Part shown: positions 18,979 to 27,888 of the stretch, piece by piece | Position numbering within the stretch: position 1 is the first letter of the stretch | How the letters are laid out: each line of letters starts with the position of its first letter | From: Advenella sp. FME57 | GTDB taxonomy: Bacteria; Pseudomonadota; Gammaproteobacteria; Burkholderiales; Burkholderiaceae_B | DNA length: 64,000 bases | NCBI RefSeq assembly: GCF_014897675.1 | Contig: NZ_JABUXU010000003.1 | Span: 223,658 to 287,657, forward strand | Reading direction: 5' to 3' | The notes under the pieces: generated by a model | What the model was told of the DNA's origin: nothing | Seen by the model: only the letters and a program-made list of their open reading frames with translations | The model's database searches: none | Made by a program: the position numbers and the translations under genes

Positions 18979-20358
18979 TCACGGGGCAAGCGGGCGTTTT
19001 CTATCGGGTGCTGCCTGTCTGACAATATCCTGTGCCAGTTGCGTATGAACCTGTCCTTGGCAAAAGTCCGGATATTCCAATGCGGCCAGCAGGAACGGTA
19101 TATTGGTCTTGATGCCTTTGATAACGCTGTCTGATAATGCGCTTCTTAAGCGCTCAATGGCCTGGTGCCGGGTGACGCCATGCGCGATCACCTTGGCAAT
19201 CATCGGATCATAAAACGGCGATACCCTGGTGCCTTCTGCGTAGCCTGTTTCAATGCGAATGCCTGCGCCCTGGCCCAATCGGAAAACGCTTAATAATCCG
19301 GGAGACGGGGTGAAACGCCATGGGTCTTCGGCATAAATGCGAACCTGGATCGCATGGCCGTCAGGGGCCTGCGGCCGATTGGGAATCACTTCGTGCAGAT
19401 GTTTGCCGGCGGCCAGCGCAATCTGGCTTTGCACAATGTCAATGCCCGTGACTGCTTCGGTGACGCCATGCTCGACCTGTAGCCGGGTGTTCATTTCCAG
19501 AAAACTGAAACCAGTTTGCTGATCGTATAAGGTTTCCACCGTTCCAATATTGTTATATTTCACGTTTTCCATGATGCGAACAGCAGAGTCTGCCATCGAT
19601 ACGAGCGTGGCCCTGTCAATGGCCGGGGCGCCCGCTTCTTCGATTACTTTTTGATGGCGTCGCTGGATTGAACAGTCGCGCTCGAAAAGATGCATGGCGT
19701 TGCCAAAGTTGTCTGCCATGATCTGAAATTCAATATGCCGCGGCTGCGCAAAGAGGCGCTCGGCATACAACTGGCTGTTGCCGAAACTTCTTTGCGCCAG
19801 GCTCGTGGCCTGTTCGAGCGCAGCGGGCAATGCTGAAGCTTCATGCACCGCAATCATGCCAATGCCGCCACCGCCTGCCGCAGGCTTGATCAACAACGGA
19901 AAACCCGCGCTTGCGGCCTGGTGGCATTGCTGTTCTGCCGTGCCCTGGAGGATGCCGCTGCTGCGGCACATCGGCATGTCGTGCCGCGCCATCAGTTCCC
20001 GTGCCCGGGTTTTGTGCCCCATGGATTCGATCCAATGCGGCGATGGACCAATGAACACCAGTCCGGCGCGCTGCACGCGTGCGGCGAACTCGGCGTTTTC
20101 CGATAGAAACCCATACCCTGGATGGATCGCGTCGACGCCAGCCGATTGCGCGACGGCCAGTATTTTGTCCATATTCAGATAACTGTCGGCCGCAGCGGGG
20201 GCGCCAATACAGATTTTTTCCTCGGCCTGGCGCACGTAGGGCAGGTCGGCATCTGCCTCTGAATAGATCACCGTGCAATCTATACCCATTTGCGTTGCGG
20301 CGCGAATAACCCGTGCAGCGACAGCGCCCCGGTTTGCCACCAATATTTTCTTGAACAC
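18979..20358 (-). CDS. Biotin carboxylase subunit of an acyl-CoA carboxylase
   Basis: A 459-residue ATP-grasp enzyme from a GTG at 20358, with AGGAG eight bases upstream; an in-frame ATG at 20403 lacks a ribosome site. It begins FKKILVANRGAVAARVIRAA, with the glycine-rich loop KPAAGGGGIGM and EMNTRLQVEHGVTEAVTG as in AccC. It carboxylates biotin on the carrier protein using ATP and bicarbonate. It has no fused biotin domain; the separate 70-residue carrier is encoded divergently at 20491. Confidence 0.9.
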   Translation of the reverse strand: MFKKILVANRGAVAARVIRAATQMGIDCTVIYSEADADLPYVRQAEEKICIGAPAAADSYLNMDKILAVAQSAGVDAIHPGYGFLSENAEFAARVQRAGLVFIGPSPHWIESMGHKTRARELMARHDMPMCRSSGILQGTAEQQCHQAASAGFPLLIKPAAGGGGIGMIAVHEASALPAALEQATSLAQRSFGNSQLYAERLFAQPRHIEFQIMADNFGNAMHLFERDCSIQRRHQKVIEEAGAPAIDRATLVSMADSAVRIMENVKYNNIGTVETLYDQQTGFSFLEMNTRLQVEHGVTEAVTGIDIVQSQIALAAGKHLHEVIPNRPQAPDGHAIQVRIYAEDPWRFTPSPGLLSVFRLGQGAGIRIETGYAEGTRVSPFYDPMIAKVIAHGVTRHQAIERLRSALSDSVIKGIKTNIPFLLAALEYPDFCQGQVHTQLAQDIVRQAAPDRKRPLAP

Positions 20359-20446
20359 TGTCAGATCTCCTGTTGTACTCTTCAACGCCGGTTTGCCGGC
20401 CATCGAGCAATGATTGATTGTGTAATTTCAATTTGTATATTATATT

Positions 20447-20458
20447 ATTGTTAACAAT
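20447..20458. promoter_or_regulatory. Palindromic operator candidate between biotin carboxylase and carrier genes
   Basis: ATTGTTAACAAT is a perfect 12-bp palindrome in the 132-bp divergent gap. It lies just behind a TATAAT on the minus strand (complement of 20439-20444) that could serve the biotin carboxylase gene. A one-mismatch copy occurs in front of the GntR gene. Confidence 0.55.
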
Positions 20459-20490
20459 CTGTTTGTTAATTTATTTATAAGGCAAAAAAT

Positions 20491-20703
20491 ATGGACGTTC
20501 TGTCAGAAGTGACCGGCACGGTATGGAAAGTCGTCGTTAATGATGGCGATACGGTTCAAGAGGGCCAGACTTTGGTGATTGTGGAATCCATGAAAATGGA
20601 AATCCCGGTAGAGGCGCCTGCCGATGGCCAGGCCACGGTTCTGGTGCAGGAAGGCAGTGCCGTCGAAGAGGGCATGATCGTTGCGCGAATCGGCGCAGCC
20701 TGA
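20491..20703 (+). CDS. Biotin carboxyl carrier protein (short BLAP type)
   Basis: A 70-residue biotinyl domain. The biotin acceptor lysine lies in VESMKMEIPV, and the hairpin GTVWKVVVNDGDTVQEGQ is typical. It matches the stand-alone biotin/lipoyl attachment proteins found with YngE/YngH-type acyl-CoA carboxylases of Bacillus. It carries carboxybiotin from the biotin carboxylase to the carboxyltransferase. Confidence 0.92.
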   Translation: MDVLSEVTGTVWKVVVNDGDTVQEGQTLVIVESMKMEIPVEAPADGQATVLVQEGSAVEEGMIVARIGAA

Positions 20704-20746
20704 GTCAGCAGCCAATCGGCCCCCTTATTTGCAACAGGAGAATACG

Positions 20747-21994
20747 GTGAATCCACCCTCGACCAATCAGCAACCCACAACCGCATCAGAGGCGCAGCCG
20801 CTGGCGGGCGTCAAGGTGATCGAGATCTGCAGCACCATTGCTGGACCCGCTTGCGGGCGCCTGCTGGCTGATTTTGGCGCCGATGTCATCAAAATAGAGC
20901 CTCCCCAGGGGGATCCGGTTCGCCAGATGGGCAGCCATGTGGGTGATATCTCCCTGTACGCCGCGTCCATCCTGCGTAACAAGCGCTCGGTCGTGATCGA
21001 TCTGAAGTCCGAGCAAGGCTGCAGGCTGGCGCAGGCGCTGATCGCCGGGGCAGATATTGTGCTGGAAAACAACCGGCCCGGCGTTCTGGAAAGACTGGGG
21101 CTGGGCTATGAGCAGGTATCGGCGCAGCATCCCGGCATCATCTTTGTGCGCATCAGCGGATATGGCCAAGACGGGCCTTACGCCCAAAGGCCGGGTTATG
21201 GCGCAATCTGTGAGGCGGTGGGCGGCGTCAGGCATATGACCGGAGACCCGGATCGGCCGCCGGCACGCGTCGCATTGGCCACAACCGATTATCTGACGTC
21301 GGTGTATGCCGCCTTTGGCGCAATGGGTGCACTGCGCAGTCGCGACCGGACCGGGCTGGGCCAGGTCGTGGATGTCGCGCTGTACGAGACCGCCTTCACG
21401 CAGCTGGAGCCGCTGGTTCCTGCATACCAGAAGCTTAATAAAATTCCGATGCGGGTCGGCCCGAACCTGCCTTCCATGGCGCCCAACAGCCTTTATCCGA
21501 CTCGCGATAATAATTACCTGCTGATCGCTGCCAACAGCAATGCCACGTTCGAACGTTTGCTCAAACTGATGGATCGTCTTGACTTGCTGCAGGATACGCG
21601 TTTTTGCTCGATTCGTGCGCGGGGCCAAAAACCCAATATGACGGACCTGGACGCCATTATCAGTGCGTGGACTCGCCAGTACGATGCCGTCGAACTGGAA
21701 CAGATGATCATTGCCGTGCAAGTGCCTGTATCCAGGGTCTATACGATAGCGGACATCTTCGACGATCCGCATTATCAGGCGCGCGGCATGATCGCCAATG
21801 TGCCTCACCCGCAACTGGAGTCTGTGGCCCAGGTGGGAATCGTGCCGCGCCTGTCGGCCACGCCGGGCAGCATCCGCTTTACCGGCCCCGATCTGGGTGC
21901 TGATACGGTCAGTGTGTTGCGCGGCGAGCTTGGCATCGACGACAAGACCATAGAAGATCTGCTGCGCGAGGGGGTGATTTCGGCTGGCAATTGA
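20747..21994 (+). CDS. CaiB/BaiF family (class III) CoA-transferase
   Basis: A 415-residue enzyme from a GTG at 20747, with AGGAG six bases upstream; the frame extends into the carrier gene but that part is not family sequence. LAGVKVIEICSTIAGPACGR and LADFGADVIKIEPPQGD are family hallmarks. The probable catalytic aspartate is in ATTDYLTSVYAA (by eye). Class III enzymes move CoA between two acyl groups and would activate the carboxylate that is the substrate of the adjacent carboxylase. The actual acid is unknown. Confidence 0.9.
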   Translation: MNPPSTNQQPTTASEAQPLAGVKVIEICSTIAGPACGRLLADFGADVIKIEPPQGDPVRQMGSHVGDISLYAASILRNKRSVVIDLKSEQGCRLAQALIAGADIVLENNRPGVLERLGLGYEQVSAQHPGIIFVRISGYGQDGPYAQRPGYGAICEAVGGVRHMTGDPDRPPARVALATTDYLTSVYAAFGAMGALRSRDRTGLGQVVDVALYETAFTQLEPLVPAYQKLNKIPMRVGPNLPSMAPNSLYPTRDNNYLLIAANSNATFERLLKLMDRLDLLQDTRFCSIRARGQKPNMTDLDAIISAWTRQYDAVELEQMIIAVQVPVSRVYTIADIFDDPHYQARGMIANVPHPQLESVAQVGIVPRLSATPGSIRFTGPDLGADTVSVLRGELGIDDKTIEDLLREGVISAGN

Positions 21995-22067
21995 CTCACC
22001 TTTACAGACCCGGACAAAGCGTCTCGCGCCTTGCCGGCTGTCATTACAAAGCTATATAGAAGAGATT

Positions 22068-23630
22068 ATGCAAACATTCGAATATCACGGCCAGCAGTGG
22101 AAAGCGGAATACGAAGAGCTGTACAAGCGTCGAAAAATGGCGCAGGCCATGGGTGGCGAAGCTGCCCTGCAAAAGCATAAGGATCGTGGGCGGTTGAATG
22201 CGCGCGAACGGATTGACGCGCTGCTCGATAGCGGTAGCTTTCGTGAAATGGGCAGGCTGTCCGGCAAGGGGCGTTACGACGAAAAAGGTCAGTTTATTGA
22301 CATGACGCCGGTCAATGCCATTATCGGTACCGGCAAAGTATCGAGCAAAACCGTGGTGGTCTCAGGTGATGACTATACCTTGCGCGCCGGGTCGTCTGAA
22401 TCAACGATTTCCGATAAATGGATTTACGCAGAACGGTTGGCCATTACGATCGGCGCGCCGTTGATCAGAATGGTCGATAGCGCCGGAGGCAGTGTCAAGC
22501 TGCTTGCGCAGATGGGCGGAACGAAGATCCCTGGTTATCCGACCTGGCCAGCCATTAAACTGATGGATAAGGTACCTGTTGTCGGTATTGCGCTGGGCTC
22601 GTGTGCCGGGCTTGGTGCCATGAAAGTGGTGTTGTCGCATTTCTCTGTGATGGTACGCGATCAGGCTCAGGTGTTTGCTGCCGGGCCACCGGTGGTCAAA
22701 CAGGCTTACGGCATTGATATCGACAAGAACGAATTGGGCGGCTATAAAGTGCATCGTCGCAGTGCGCTCGTGCATAACGAAGCCGTGGATGAGGCGGATG
22801 CTTTCGCCCAGGTTAAACGCTTCTTAAGCTACTTGCCACCAAACAGCGATCAGCTGGCCGAGCGTACGGTTTCGGACGACTCACCGGATCGGGTAGAGGA
22901 GTGGCTGGCCGATGCGATTCCAAAAGATCGGCGCAAAATTTTCGATCCTCGCAAAATCCTCGCTGCAATCTGCGATCGTGATTCAGTCTTTGAGATAGGT
23001 CGCTGGCAAGGTGGATCGGTCATAACGGCGTTCGCGCGGATCGATGGTTATCCGGTTGGTATTTTGTGCAACGATCCAAAAATTGCCGGCGGTGCCATGA
23101 CGGTAGCGGCCGCGTATAAAACAGAGCGGCACGTCAAGCTGTGTGACACCTTCGGCTTGCCAATCATTAATCTGGTCGATCAGCCTGGTAATGCGACTGG
23201 CCCCGAGGCCGAGTTGCAAGGCACGCTGTTGTCTGCCGTGCGGGTGCTTACCGCTATTGAACATGCCGATGTGCCATGGTTCACCGTGATTATGCGACGT
23301 TGCTTCGGTATGGCCGGCGGCATGCATGCACCAAAGCATTTTCCGGCACTGAACCATCGGGTCGCATGGCCTTCCGCGCGGTGGGGCTCTATTCCTATTG
23401 AAGGTGGCGTTTACGCGGCACATCGTCGTGAGATTGATTCGGCAGAAGACCCCGTTGCGCTCAGAGAACAATTAGAGGCGCAATACCATCATCTGGGTTC
23501 ACCGTTTCGTACCGCCGAGTCCTTCGGCATTCTGGACATTATTGATCCGCGCGAAACACGCTCGTTGCTGTGTGAATGGGTGGATCAGGCGTGGCATATG
23601 CTGGCAGCCAAACGAGGCACGAAAAAGTAA
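22068..23630 (+). CDS. Acyl-CoA carboxylase carboxyltransferase subunit
   Basis: A 520-residue PccB/MccB-type carboxyltransferase with two crotonase-like halves. The N-terminal half has RMVDSAGGSVKLLAQMGG, the C-terminal half IAGGAMTVAAAYKTERHVK. The usual DVPGFLPG-type segment is replaced by NLVDQPGNATGPEAE, so substrate choice may differ from propionyl- or methylcrotonyl-CoA carboxylases. It would transfer CO2 from biotin to an acyl-CoA made by the CoA-transferase. Decarboxylation in the reverse direction is possible but no sodium-pump subunits are encoded nearby. Confidence 0.9.
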   Translation: MQTFEYHGQQWKAEYEELYKRRKMAQAMGGEAALQKHKDRGRLNARERIDALLDSGSFREMGRLSGKGRYDEKGQFIDMTPVNAIIGTGKVSSKTVVVSGDDYTLRAGSSESTISDKWIYAERLAITIGAPLIRMVDSAGGSVKLLAQMGGTKIPGYPTWPAIKLMDKVPVVGIALGSCAGLGAMKVVLSHFSVMVRDQAQVFAAGPPVVKQAYGIDIDKNELGGYKVHRRSALVHNEAVDEADAFAQVKRFLSYLPPNSDQLAERTVSDDSPDRVEEWLADAIPKDRRKIFDPRKILAAICDRDSVFEIGRWQGGSVITAFARIDGYPVGILCNDPKIAGGAMTVAAAYKTERHVKLCDTFGLPIINLVDQPGNATGPEAELQGTLLSAVRVLTAIEHADVPWFTVIMRRCFGMAGGMHAPKHFPALNHRVAWPSARWGSIPIEGGVYAAHRREIDSAEDPVALREQLEAQYHHLGSPFRTAESFGILDIIDPRETRSLLCEWVDQAWHMLAAKRGTKK

Positions 23631-23645
23631 AAGGCCGTTTTTTTT

Positions 23646-23669
23646 GGGCAGCGTGTAATGGCGCTGCCC
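23646..23669 (+). terminator. Stem-loop terminator after the carboxyltransferase gene
   Basis: GGGCAGCG (23646-23653) pairs with CGCTGCCC (23662-23669), followed by ACCATTTTT. It separates the carboxylase genes from the first TctC gene. A decayed copy with a mismatch lies at about 24872-24894. Confidence 0.72.
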
Positions 23670-23730
23670 ACCATTTTTATTACAGAAGCGAGCGTTGGAT
23701 TCGCTCAATCTACCATCTGAGGAGATCAGT

Positions 23731-24747
23731 ATGAGTCTGAATAGTCGGGCCAAACGGTTAGGCAGCGCGGCAATGGGTTTGTTTTTTATGGGTGCGATGA
23801 TGACAGCTGGAACCGCTCACGCGCAACAGGCAGATGAAAAAAAATGGCAGCCAAGTAAGGGTGAGTTCATTGTGCCAGCAGGTCCGGGTGGGGCGCTTGA
23901 TACCGCCGCTCGCATGATCTCCCATATGCTGCAAAAGGAGAAGCTTTATCCTAATCTTGTCGTGGTCAATAATCCCGGCGGCAATATGGCGATTGCACTT
24001 AATGCGCTTGACAAGCACAAGGGAGATGGCAATTACGTGATGACGTCGATCAGCTCGCTTATGAACCAGGAAATTCTAGGAAAAATTCAACATAAGCTGA
24101 GCGATTACACAGAGATTGTTACCCTGTTTGACGAATATGTGGCCATTGCCGTTCGTGCCAATTCACCCTATAAAAATATTCACGATTTGATAGCCAAGTT
24201 CAAAGCGTCGCCTGGAGAACTGAATGTTGGCGTAGCGACATCCATCGGAAACCATATACATGTCGGTCTTGCAAGCCCGTTGAAAGTGGCCGGCGTCGAT
24301 ATCAGCAAGATGACCGTGGTACCTTATAAATCATCAACTGAATCCATAACTGCATTGCAGGGCGGACACCTAGACGTTGTTGCGGCGACCACCCCTAACC
24401 TGGTTGGTCTGACTAAAAGCGGCGCAATTCGGGTATTGGCGATTGGTGCGCCAGAACGGCTGAGCGAGCCGTTCGAAAATGTACCCACCTGGGTTGAAGA
24501 GGGCATTAACGTTGTGCCCAGTTCAGCGCAGGGCGTATTAGGCCCCAAAGACATGCCTAAAGAGCAGCTTGATGTATGGGTGAATATGCTGACAACCATT
24601 GCTGCGACTGACGAGTGGAAAGCGTTTGTGGCCAAAAATCATTGGAGAGAGCACTTTCTTGGTCCCGAAGCAACGCGGGAATATCGTGCTGGAGAATATA
24701 AGCAGATTCGTTCTGTATTGACCGATCTTGGGCTGGTAAAGAAATAA
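23731..24747 (+). CDS. TctC/Bug family tripartite tricarboxylate transporter binding protein (copy 1)
   Basis: A 338-residue periplasmic binding protein from the ATG at 23731, with GAGGAG upstream. The signal peptide ends near TAHA-QQADEKKW. VPAGPGGALDTAARMISHML and VVNNPGGNMAIALNAL are typical of Bug proteins. Such proteins bind carboxylates for TctAB permeases, none of which are encoded here. The gene follows the carboxylase cluster and is the first of a tandem pair 1226 bp apart. Confidence 0.92.
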   Translation: MSLNSRAKRLGSAAMGLFFMGAMMTAGTAHAQQADEKKWQPSKGEFIVPAGPGGALDTAARMISHMLQKEKLYPNLVVVNNPGGNMAIALNALDKHKGDGNYVMTSISSLMNQEILGKIQHKLSDYTEIVTLFDEYVAIAVRANSPYKNIHDLIAKFKASPGELNVGVATSIGNHIHVGLASPLKVAGVDISKMTVVPYKSSTESITALQGGHLDVVAATTPNLVGLTKSGAIRVLAIGAPERLSEPFENVPTWVEEGINVVPSSAQGVLGPKDMPKEQLDVWVNMLTTIAATDEWKAFVAKNHWREHFLGPEATREYRAGEYKQIRSVLTDLGLVKK

Positions 24748-24771
24748 GAAATAACGAATCATACTTCTTCG

Positions 24772-24858
24772 AGATATCCGCGAGACCCGCTCGTTGCCGA
24801 GTGTGAGGGTGAGTCAGGCGTGACAGTGGCTGGCTGCCAAACGAGACATAAAAATAAA
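24772..24858 (+). pseudogene. Duplicated tail fragment of the carboxyltransferase gene
   Basis: The sequence from about 24772 aligns with the last part of the carboxyltransferase gene (from about 23546): CCGCTCGTTGC, GTCAGGCGTG and GCTGCCAAACGAG recur in order. It shows substitutions and frame loss. It marks the left end of the tandem duplication that produced the second TctC gene. Confidence 0.75.
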
Positions 24859-24956
24859 AGGCTATGTTTACGGGCAGCTGCTAGTGGCGCTACCCGAGAT
24901 TTTTATAAAAGGAGCGAGCGTTGGATTCGCTCGTTTCACCTACAGAGGAGAACAAT

Positions 24957-25973
24957 ATGGGTGTGAGTATGTGGGCCGCAAGGTTCGGCAAGGTTAGTAT
25001 CTGCACGAGCGTGGTCTGTGCATTCCTGACGGCTGGCGTTAGTCAGGCACAGCAGGCGGACGCTCATAAATGGCGACCAGGTAATGGCGAATTTATCGTA
25101 CCAGCTGGGCCCGGTGGTGCAGTGGATACGGCAGCGCGCATGATCTCCCGTTTATTGCAGAAAGAAAAACTGTATCCGAATCTTGTTGTGGTCAATAATC
25201 CAGGGGGCAACGCGGCGATCGCGTTGAACGCGCTAGACAAACACAAGGGCGACGGTAATTATGTGATGACGTCAGCCAGTTCGATCATGAATCACGAAAT
25301 TTTGGGCAACATCCACCATCGCATGAGCGACTATACCGAAATTGCGATCTTGTTTGACGAATATGTCGGCGTTGCTGTCCGAGCAGACTCCCCTTACAAA
25401 ACGATCCATGATCTGATCGCCAAATTTAAGGCGTCGCCTGATGCGCTGAATGTGGGTGTGGCAACGGCTATTGGTAATCACATTCATGTTGGTCTTGCTG
25501 GGCCATTAAAAGAAGCGGGTGTCGATATCAGCAAAATGACCATGGTGCCTTACAAATCGTCGTCGGAATCGATAACCGCATTGCAGGGTGGGCACTTGGA
25601 TGTTGTTGCCGCTACAACGCCCAATCTGGTCGGACTGGTGAAAAGTGGTGCGATTCGGGTGTTGGCGATTGGTGCGCCTGAACGACTGAGTGAGCCTTTT
25701 GAAAATGTGCCAACCTGGATTGAAGAGGGGATTGACGCGGTGCTCAGTTCAGCTCAAGGTGTAATGGGTCCCAGAAATATGCCTAAAGAGCAATTGGACG
25801 TGTGGGCACAGATGCTGGCAACCATTGCTGCGACTGACGAGTGGAAAGCGTTTCTGGCTAAAAATCATTGGAAAGAGCACTATCTTGGTCCAGAGGCGAC
25901 GCGGGAATATCGTGCTGGCGAATACAAGCAGATTCGTTCGGTATTGACTGAGCTTGGCCTGGTAAAGAAATAG
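24957..25973 (+). CDS. TctC/Bug family binding protein (copy 2)
   Basis: A 338-residue paralogue of the previous gene with the same length, no internal gaps and most mature residues identical; the signal peptides differ strongly. Start is the ATG at 24957 behind GAGGAG. Replacements such as NSPYKN to DSPYKT and SPLKVAG to GPLKEAG are scattered, so ligand range may have shifted. It arose by tandem duplication and both copies appear intact. Confidence 0.92.
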   Translation: MGVSMWAARFGKVSICTSVVCAFLTAGVSQAQQADAHKWRPGNGEFIVPAGPGGAVDTAARMISRLLQKEKLYPNLVVVNNPGGNAAIALNALDKHKGDGNYVMTSASSIMNHEILGNIHHRMSDYTEIAILFDEYVGVAVRADSPYKTIHDLIAKFKASPDALNVGVATAIGNHIHVGLAGPLKEAGVDISKMTMVPYKSSSESITALQGGHLDVVAATTPNLVGLVKSGAIRVLAIGAPERLSEPFENVPTWIEEGIDAVLSSAQGVMGPRNMPKEQLDVWAQMLATIAATDEWKAFLAKNHWKEHYLGPEATREYRAGEYKQIRSVLTELGLVKK

Positions 25974-25975
25974 CC

Positions 25976-26014
25976 AATCAAACTCCTTAGGGAAGTGAAT
26001 CAAACTCCTTAGGG
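25976..26014. repeat. 17-bp direct repeat after the second TctC gene
   Basis: AATCAAACTCCTTAGGG occurs at 25976-25992 and 25998-26014, a 22-bp period. It lies between the TctC stop and the convergent aspartate dehydrogenase gene. It may be a small local duplication. Confidence 0.85.
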
Positions 26015-26074
26015 CCCCGGGCTATGTGCCAAAGGCGGTTGTGCGATTGGCCATGTCCCGGGGGGTGATTCGTG

Positions 26075-26881
26075 TCAGGTTCCCACGCTGAGTGGCGCAC
26101 GCAGTTTACGCAGCAGGGCAACGACGCTTTGGGCGGTAATACGTCCGGTTTTGGGATTATCAGAAGGAATGTTCTGGATTTCCACCGATAGCAGCGCTGC
26201 ATCGGAAACGACTTCGATGCGATGCGTATTGCGCTCCAGAAAAGGATCCGCCCACACTTCCAAAAAAGTATTGTCGGGACCGACGCCGGCCAGCGCAACG
26301 CTGGCTGCCACGTTCAGATTGGCCGGAAAGCCAGCCGCAGCCTCGCGGGCCGTGCCGGAAAAAAGCATAGTCGGCTCCTTGAACGTCATCACATCGATAT
26401 TCTGCGCTTGCAGAAATGGTGCGCCGGCAAAACCCTTGAGCGGCTTGCGCGAGGTCATCCGGACCGATTCAATTGTGCCTTCGGCAGCGCCCAGAATGGC
26501 GTCCAGTCCGACAATGGCGCCCGAAGCAATGAGAATTTGCCCGTTATGGGCTTTGGCCAGCTCTACCAGCTCGGGATGAGCCAGCAATGCGCCGCTGCTT
26601 AAGCAGATGACCTTTTTCCCTTTTTTCAGAAAAGGGATGGCAATGCGTGGCAGCAGTTGTGCCGGTGCACATTCAATCACAATATCGCAGCAGGCCTCCA
26701 TATCATCGATCAGGACAAATTGTGGCACAGGCATGTCGTTCCAGGCGAATGTCGGCGGCGCGCCCGGATCCCTGACGCCCACGGCGACAAGCTGCACGCC
26801 TTCAACGCCTTTGACCAAGTGAGTTGCGATAGAGCGGCCGATTGCACCAAAGCCGGCTATGCCAATACGTAAGTCTTGCAT
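26075..26881 (-). CDS. L-aspartate dehydrogenase family protein
   Basis: A 268-residue cytoplasmic enzyme. The N-terminal Rossmann motif is IGIAGFGAIGRSIA. SSGALLAHPELVELAK, IASGAIVGLDAILGA and FPANLNVAASVALAG are family features of NAD(P)-dependent L-aspartate dehydrogenase, which interconverts L-aspartate with oxaloacetate (or iminoaspartate) and ammonia. It is convergent with the TctC genes and transcribed alone. It could feed NAD synthesis or aspartate breakdown; the physiological direction cannot be told. Confidence 0.88.
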   Translation of the reverse strand: MQDLRIGIAGFGAIGRSIATHLVKGVEGVQLVAVGVRDPGAPPTFAWNDMPVPQFVLIDDMEACCDIVIECAPAQLLPRIAIPFLKKGKKVICLSSGALLAHPELVELAKAHNGQILIASGAIVGLDAILGAAEGTIESVRMTSRKPLKGFAGAPFLQAQNIDVMTFKEPTMLFSGTAREAAAGFPANLNVAASVALAGVGPDNTFLEVWADPFLERNTHRIEVVSDAALLSVEIQNIPSDNPKTGRITAQSVVALLRKLRAPLSVGT

Positions 26882-27214
26882 GTGTAGTATTCCTATTGAA
26901 AAAATTGATTTGGTCCCGGCGCCCGGTGGTATCTATTCTAGGAGAGAGCGGGCACCAGGACAAACAGTTTGTCGTGGTGCCAGTAATTGGCGCAACGGAG
27001 GCAACCAGGTCGGGTAAGGTGGCCTTATTGCCTGAATCCTTTGGTAGTCCACGAGTCTTGCTATTGATATGCAATCCGGTATTGACGGTCCAATGGACGC
27101 AGGGCGCAAACAAGATATCGCAAGGCCCTGCCGTTTGCGGCGCTGGCACCGTCATATGTTGCCGTACGCAGGCTCATAGCGGCACTGCATATGCCATCCG
27201 GCTGTTCTGTCCAG
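26882..27214. other. Intergenic region, no supported gene
   Basis: About 330 bp between aspartate dehydrogenase and the NTF2-like gene. Open frames on both strands have no ribosome sites and read as non-protein sequence. I see no clear promoter or hairpin. Confidence 0.6.
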
Positions 27215-27706
27215 TCATTCCATCAATTGAACCAGGTTCCAGGTGTCCAGGAAGGCATTGACATGTGTGATTTTGCCATCGGCCATGGTCAGATGCCAGG
27301 CATAGCTGTTTTCATAGGGCTTACCATTCTTTGCCGTGGCCACACCATTCCACATGACGACAACCTGGTCTGCCTGGGCCACGATGTGTTTCACCTCAGC
27401 GGTAATGGGCGTGGCAAGCCTTGCGGTGATCGGACGGACTGTCTGTGCGATAAACGAATCGCGTGATCGATAGGTATTCGACATGGGACTGTATCCGGCC
27501 ACCGTCCATTGCGCATCTTCTGTCAACAGGTCAAAAACACTGCCCTGGCCCAGTTTCCAGGCCTGGAATGCCTGCTGAACAATGGGAGTGTTTGCCGCTT
27601 CGGTGGTTTCAGCAGTCGTTGCCGCACTGGCGGTGTAGTAAGAAGAGACGGCCATCAGGGCAATGTATGCAATGGCTTTAGCCCCAGCTGCGCGCTTACT
27701 GCACAC
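27215..27706 (-). CDS. Secreted NTF2-like (SnoaL-fold) protein
   Basis: About 163 residues from a GTG at 27706; no good ribosome site is visible, so the start is uncertain. A hydrophobic signal segment (AIAYIALMAVSSYYTASA) precedes a single NTF2-like domain: VQQAFQAWKLGQGSVFDLLTEDAQWTVAG and the final HVNAFLDTW are typical of ketosteroid-isomerase-like proteins. Periplasmic location is likely. Family members bind or isomerise small ligands; no specific role is known. Confidence 0.75.
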   Translation of the reverse strand: MCSKRAAGAKAIAYIALMAVSSYYTASAATTAETTEAANTPIVQQAFQAWKLGQGSVFDLLTEDAQWTVAGYSPMSNTYRSRDSFIAQTVRPITARLATPITAEVKHIVAQADQVVVMWNGVATAKNGKPYENSYAWHLTMADGKITHVNAFLDTWNLVQLME

Positions 27707-27888
27707 GCCAATAAATAACGGGGTGATGAGACAAAAGATTGAAAGTTGTCCGAAACCGAGAGAAAAAATGGGTAAAAGTTGGTTAATGCCGGTCCAAACA
27801 CAATTGAAATTATGCTACAGATAGCATTAAGGCCACAATTGACTACCATTCTGGTGTGAGCCTTATTTCACTTATATGAGGTGATGCT

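Noticed and set aside
26802..27155. Leftward frame overlapping the aspartate dehydrogenase promoter region
   Set aside because: Overlaps the start of a real gene and reads as non-protein sequence.
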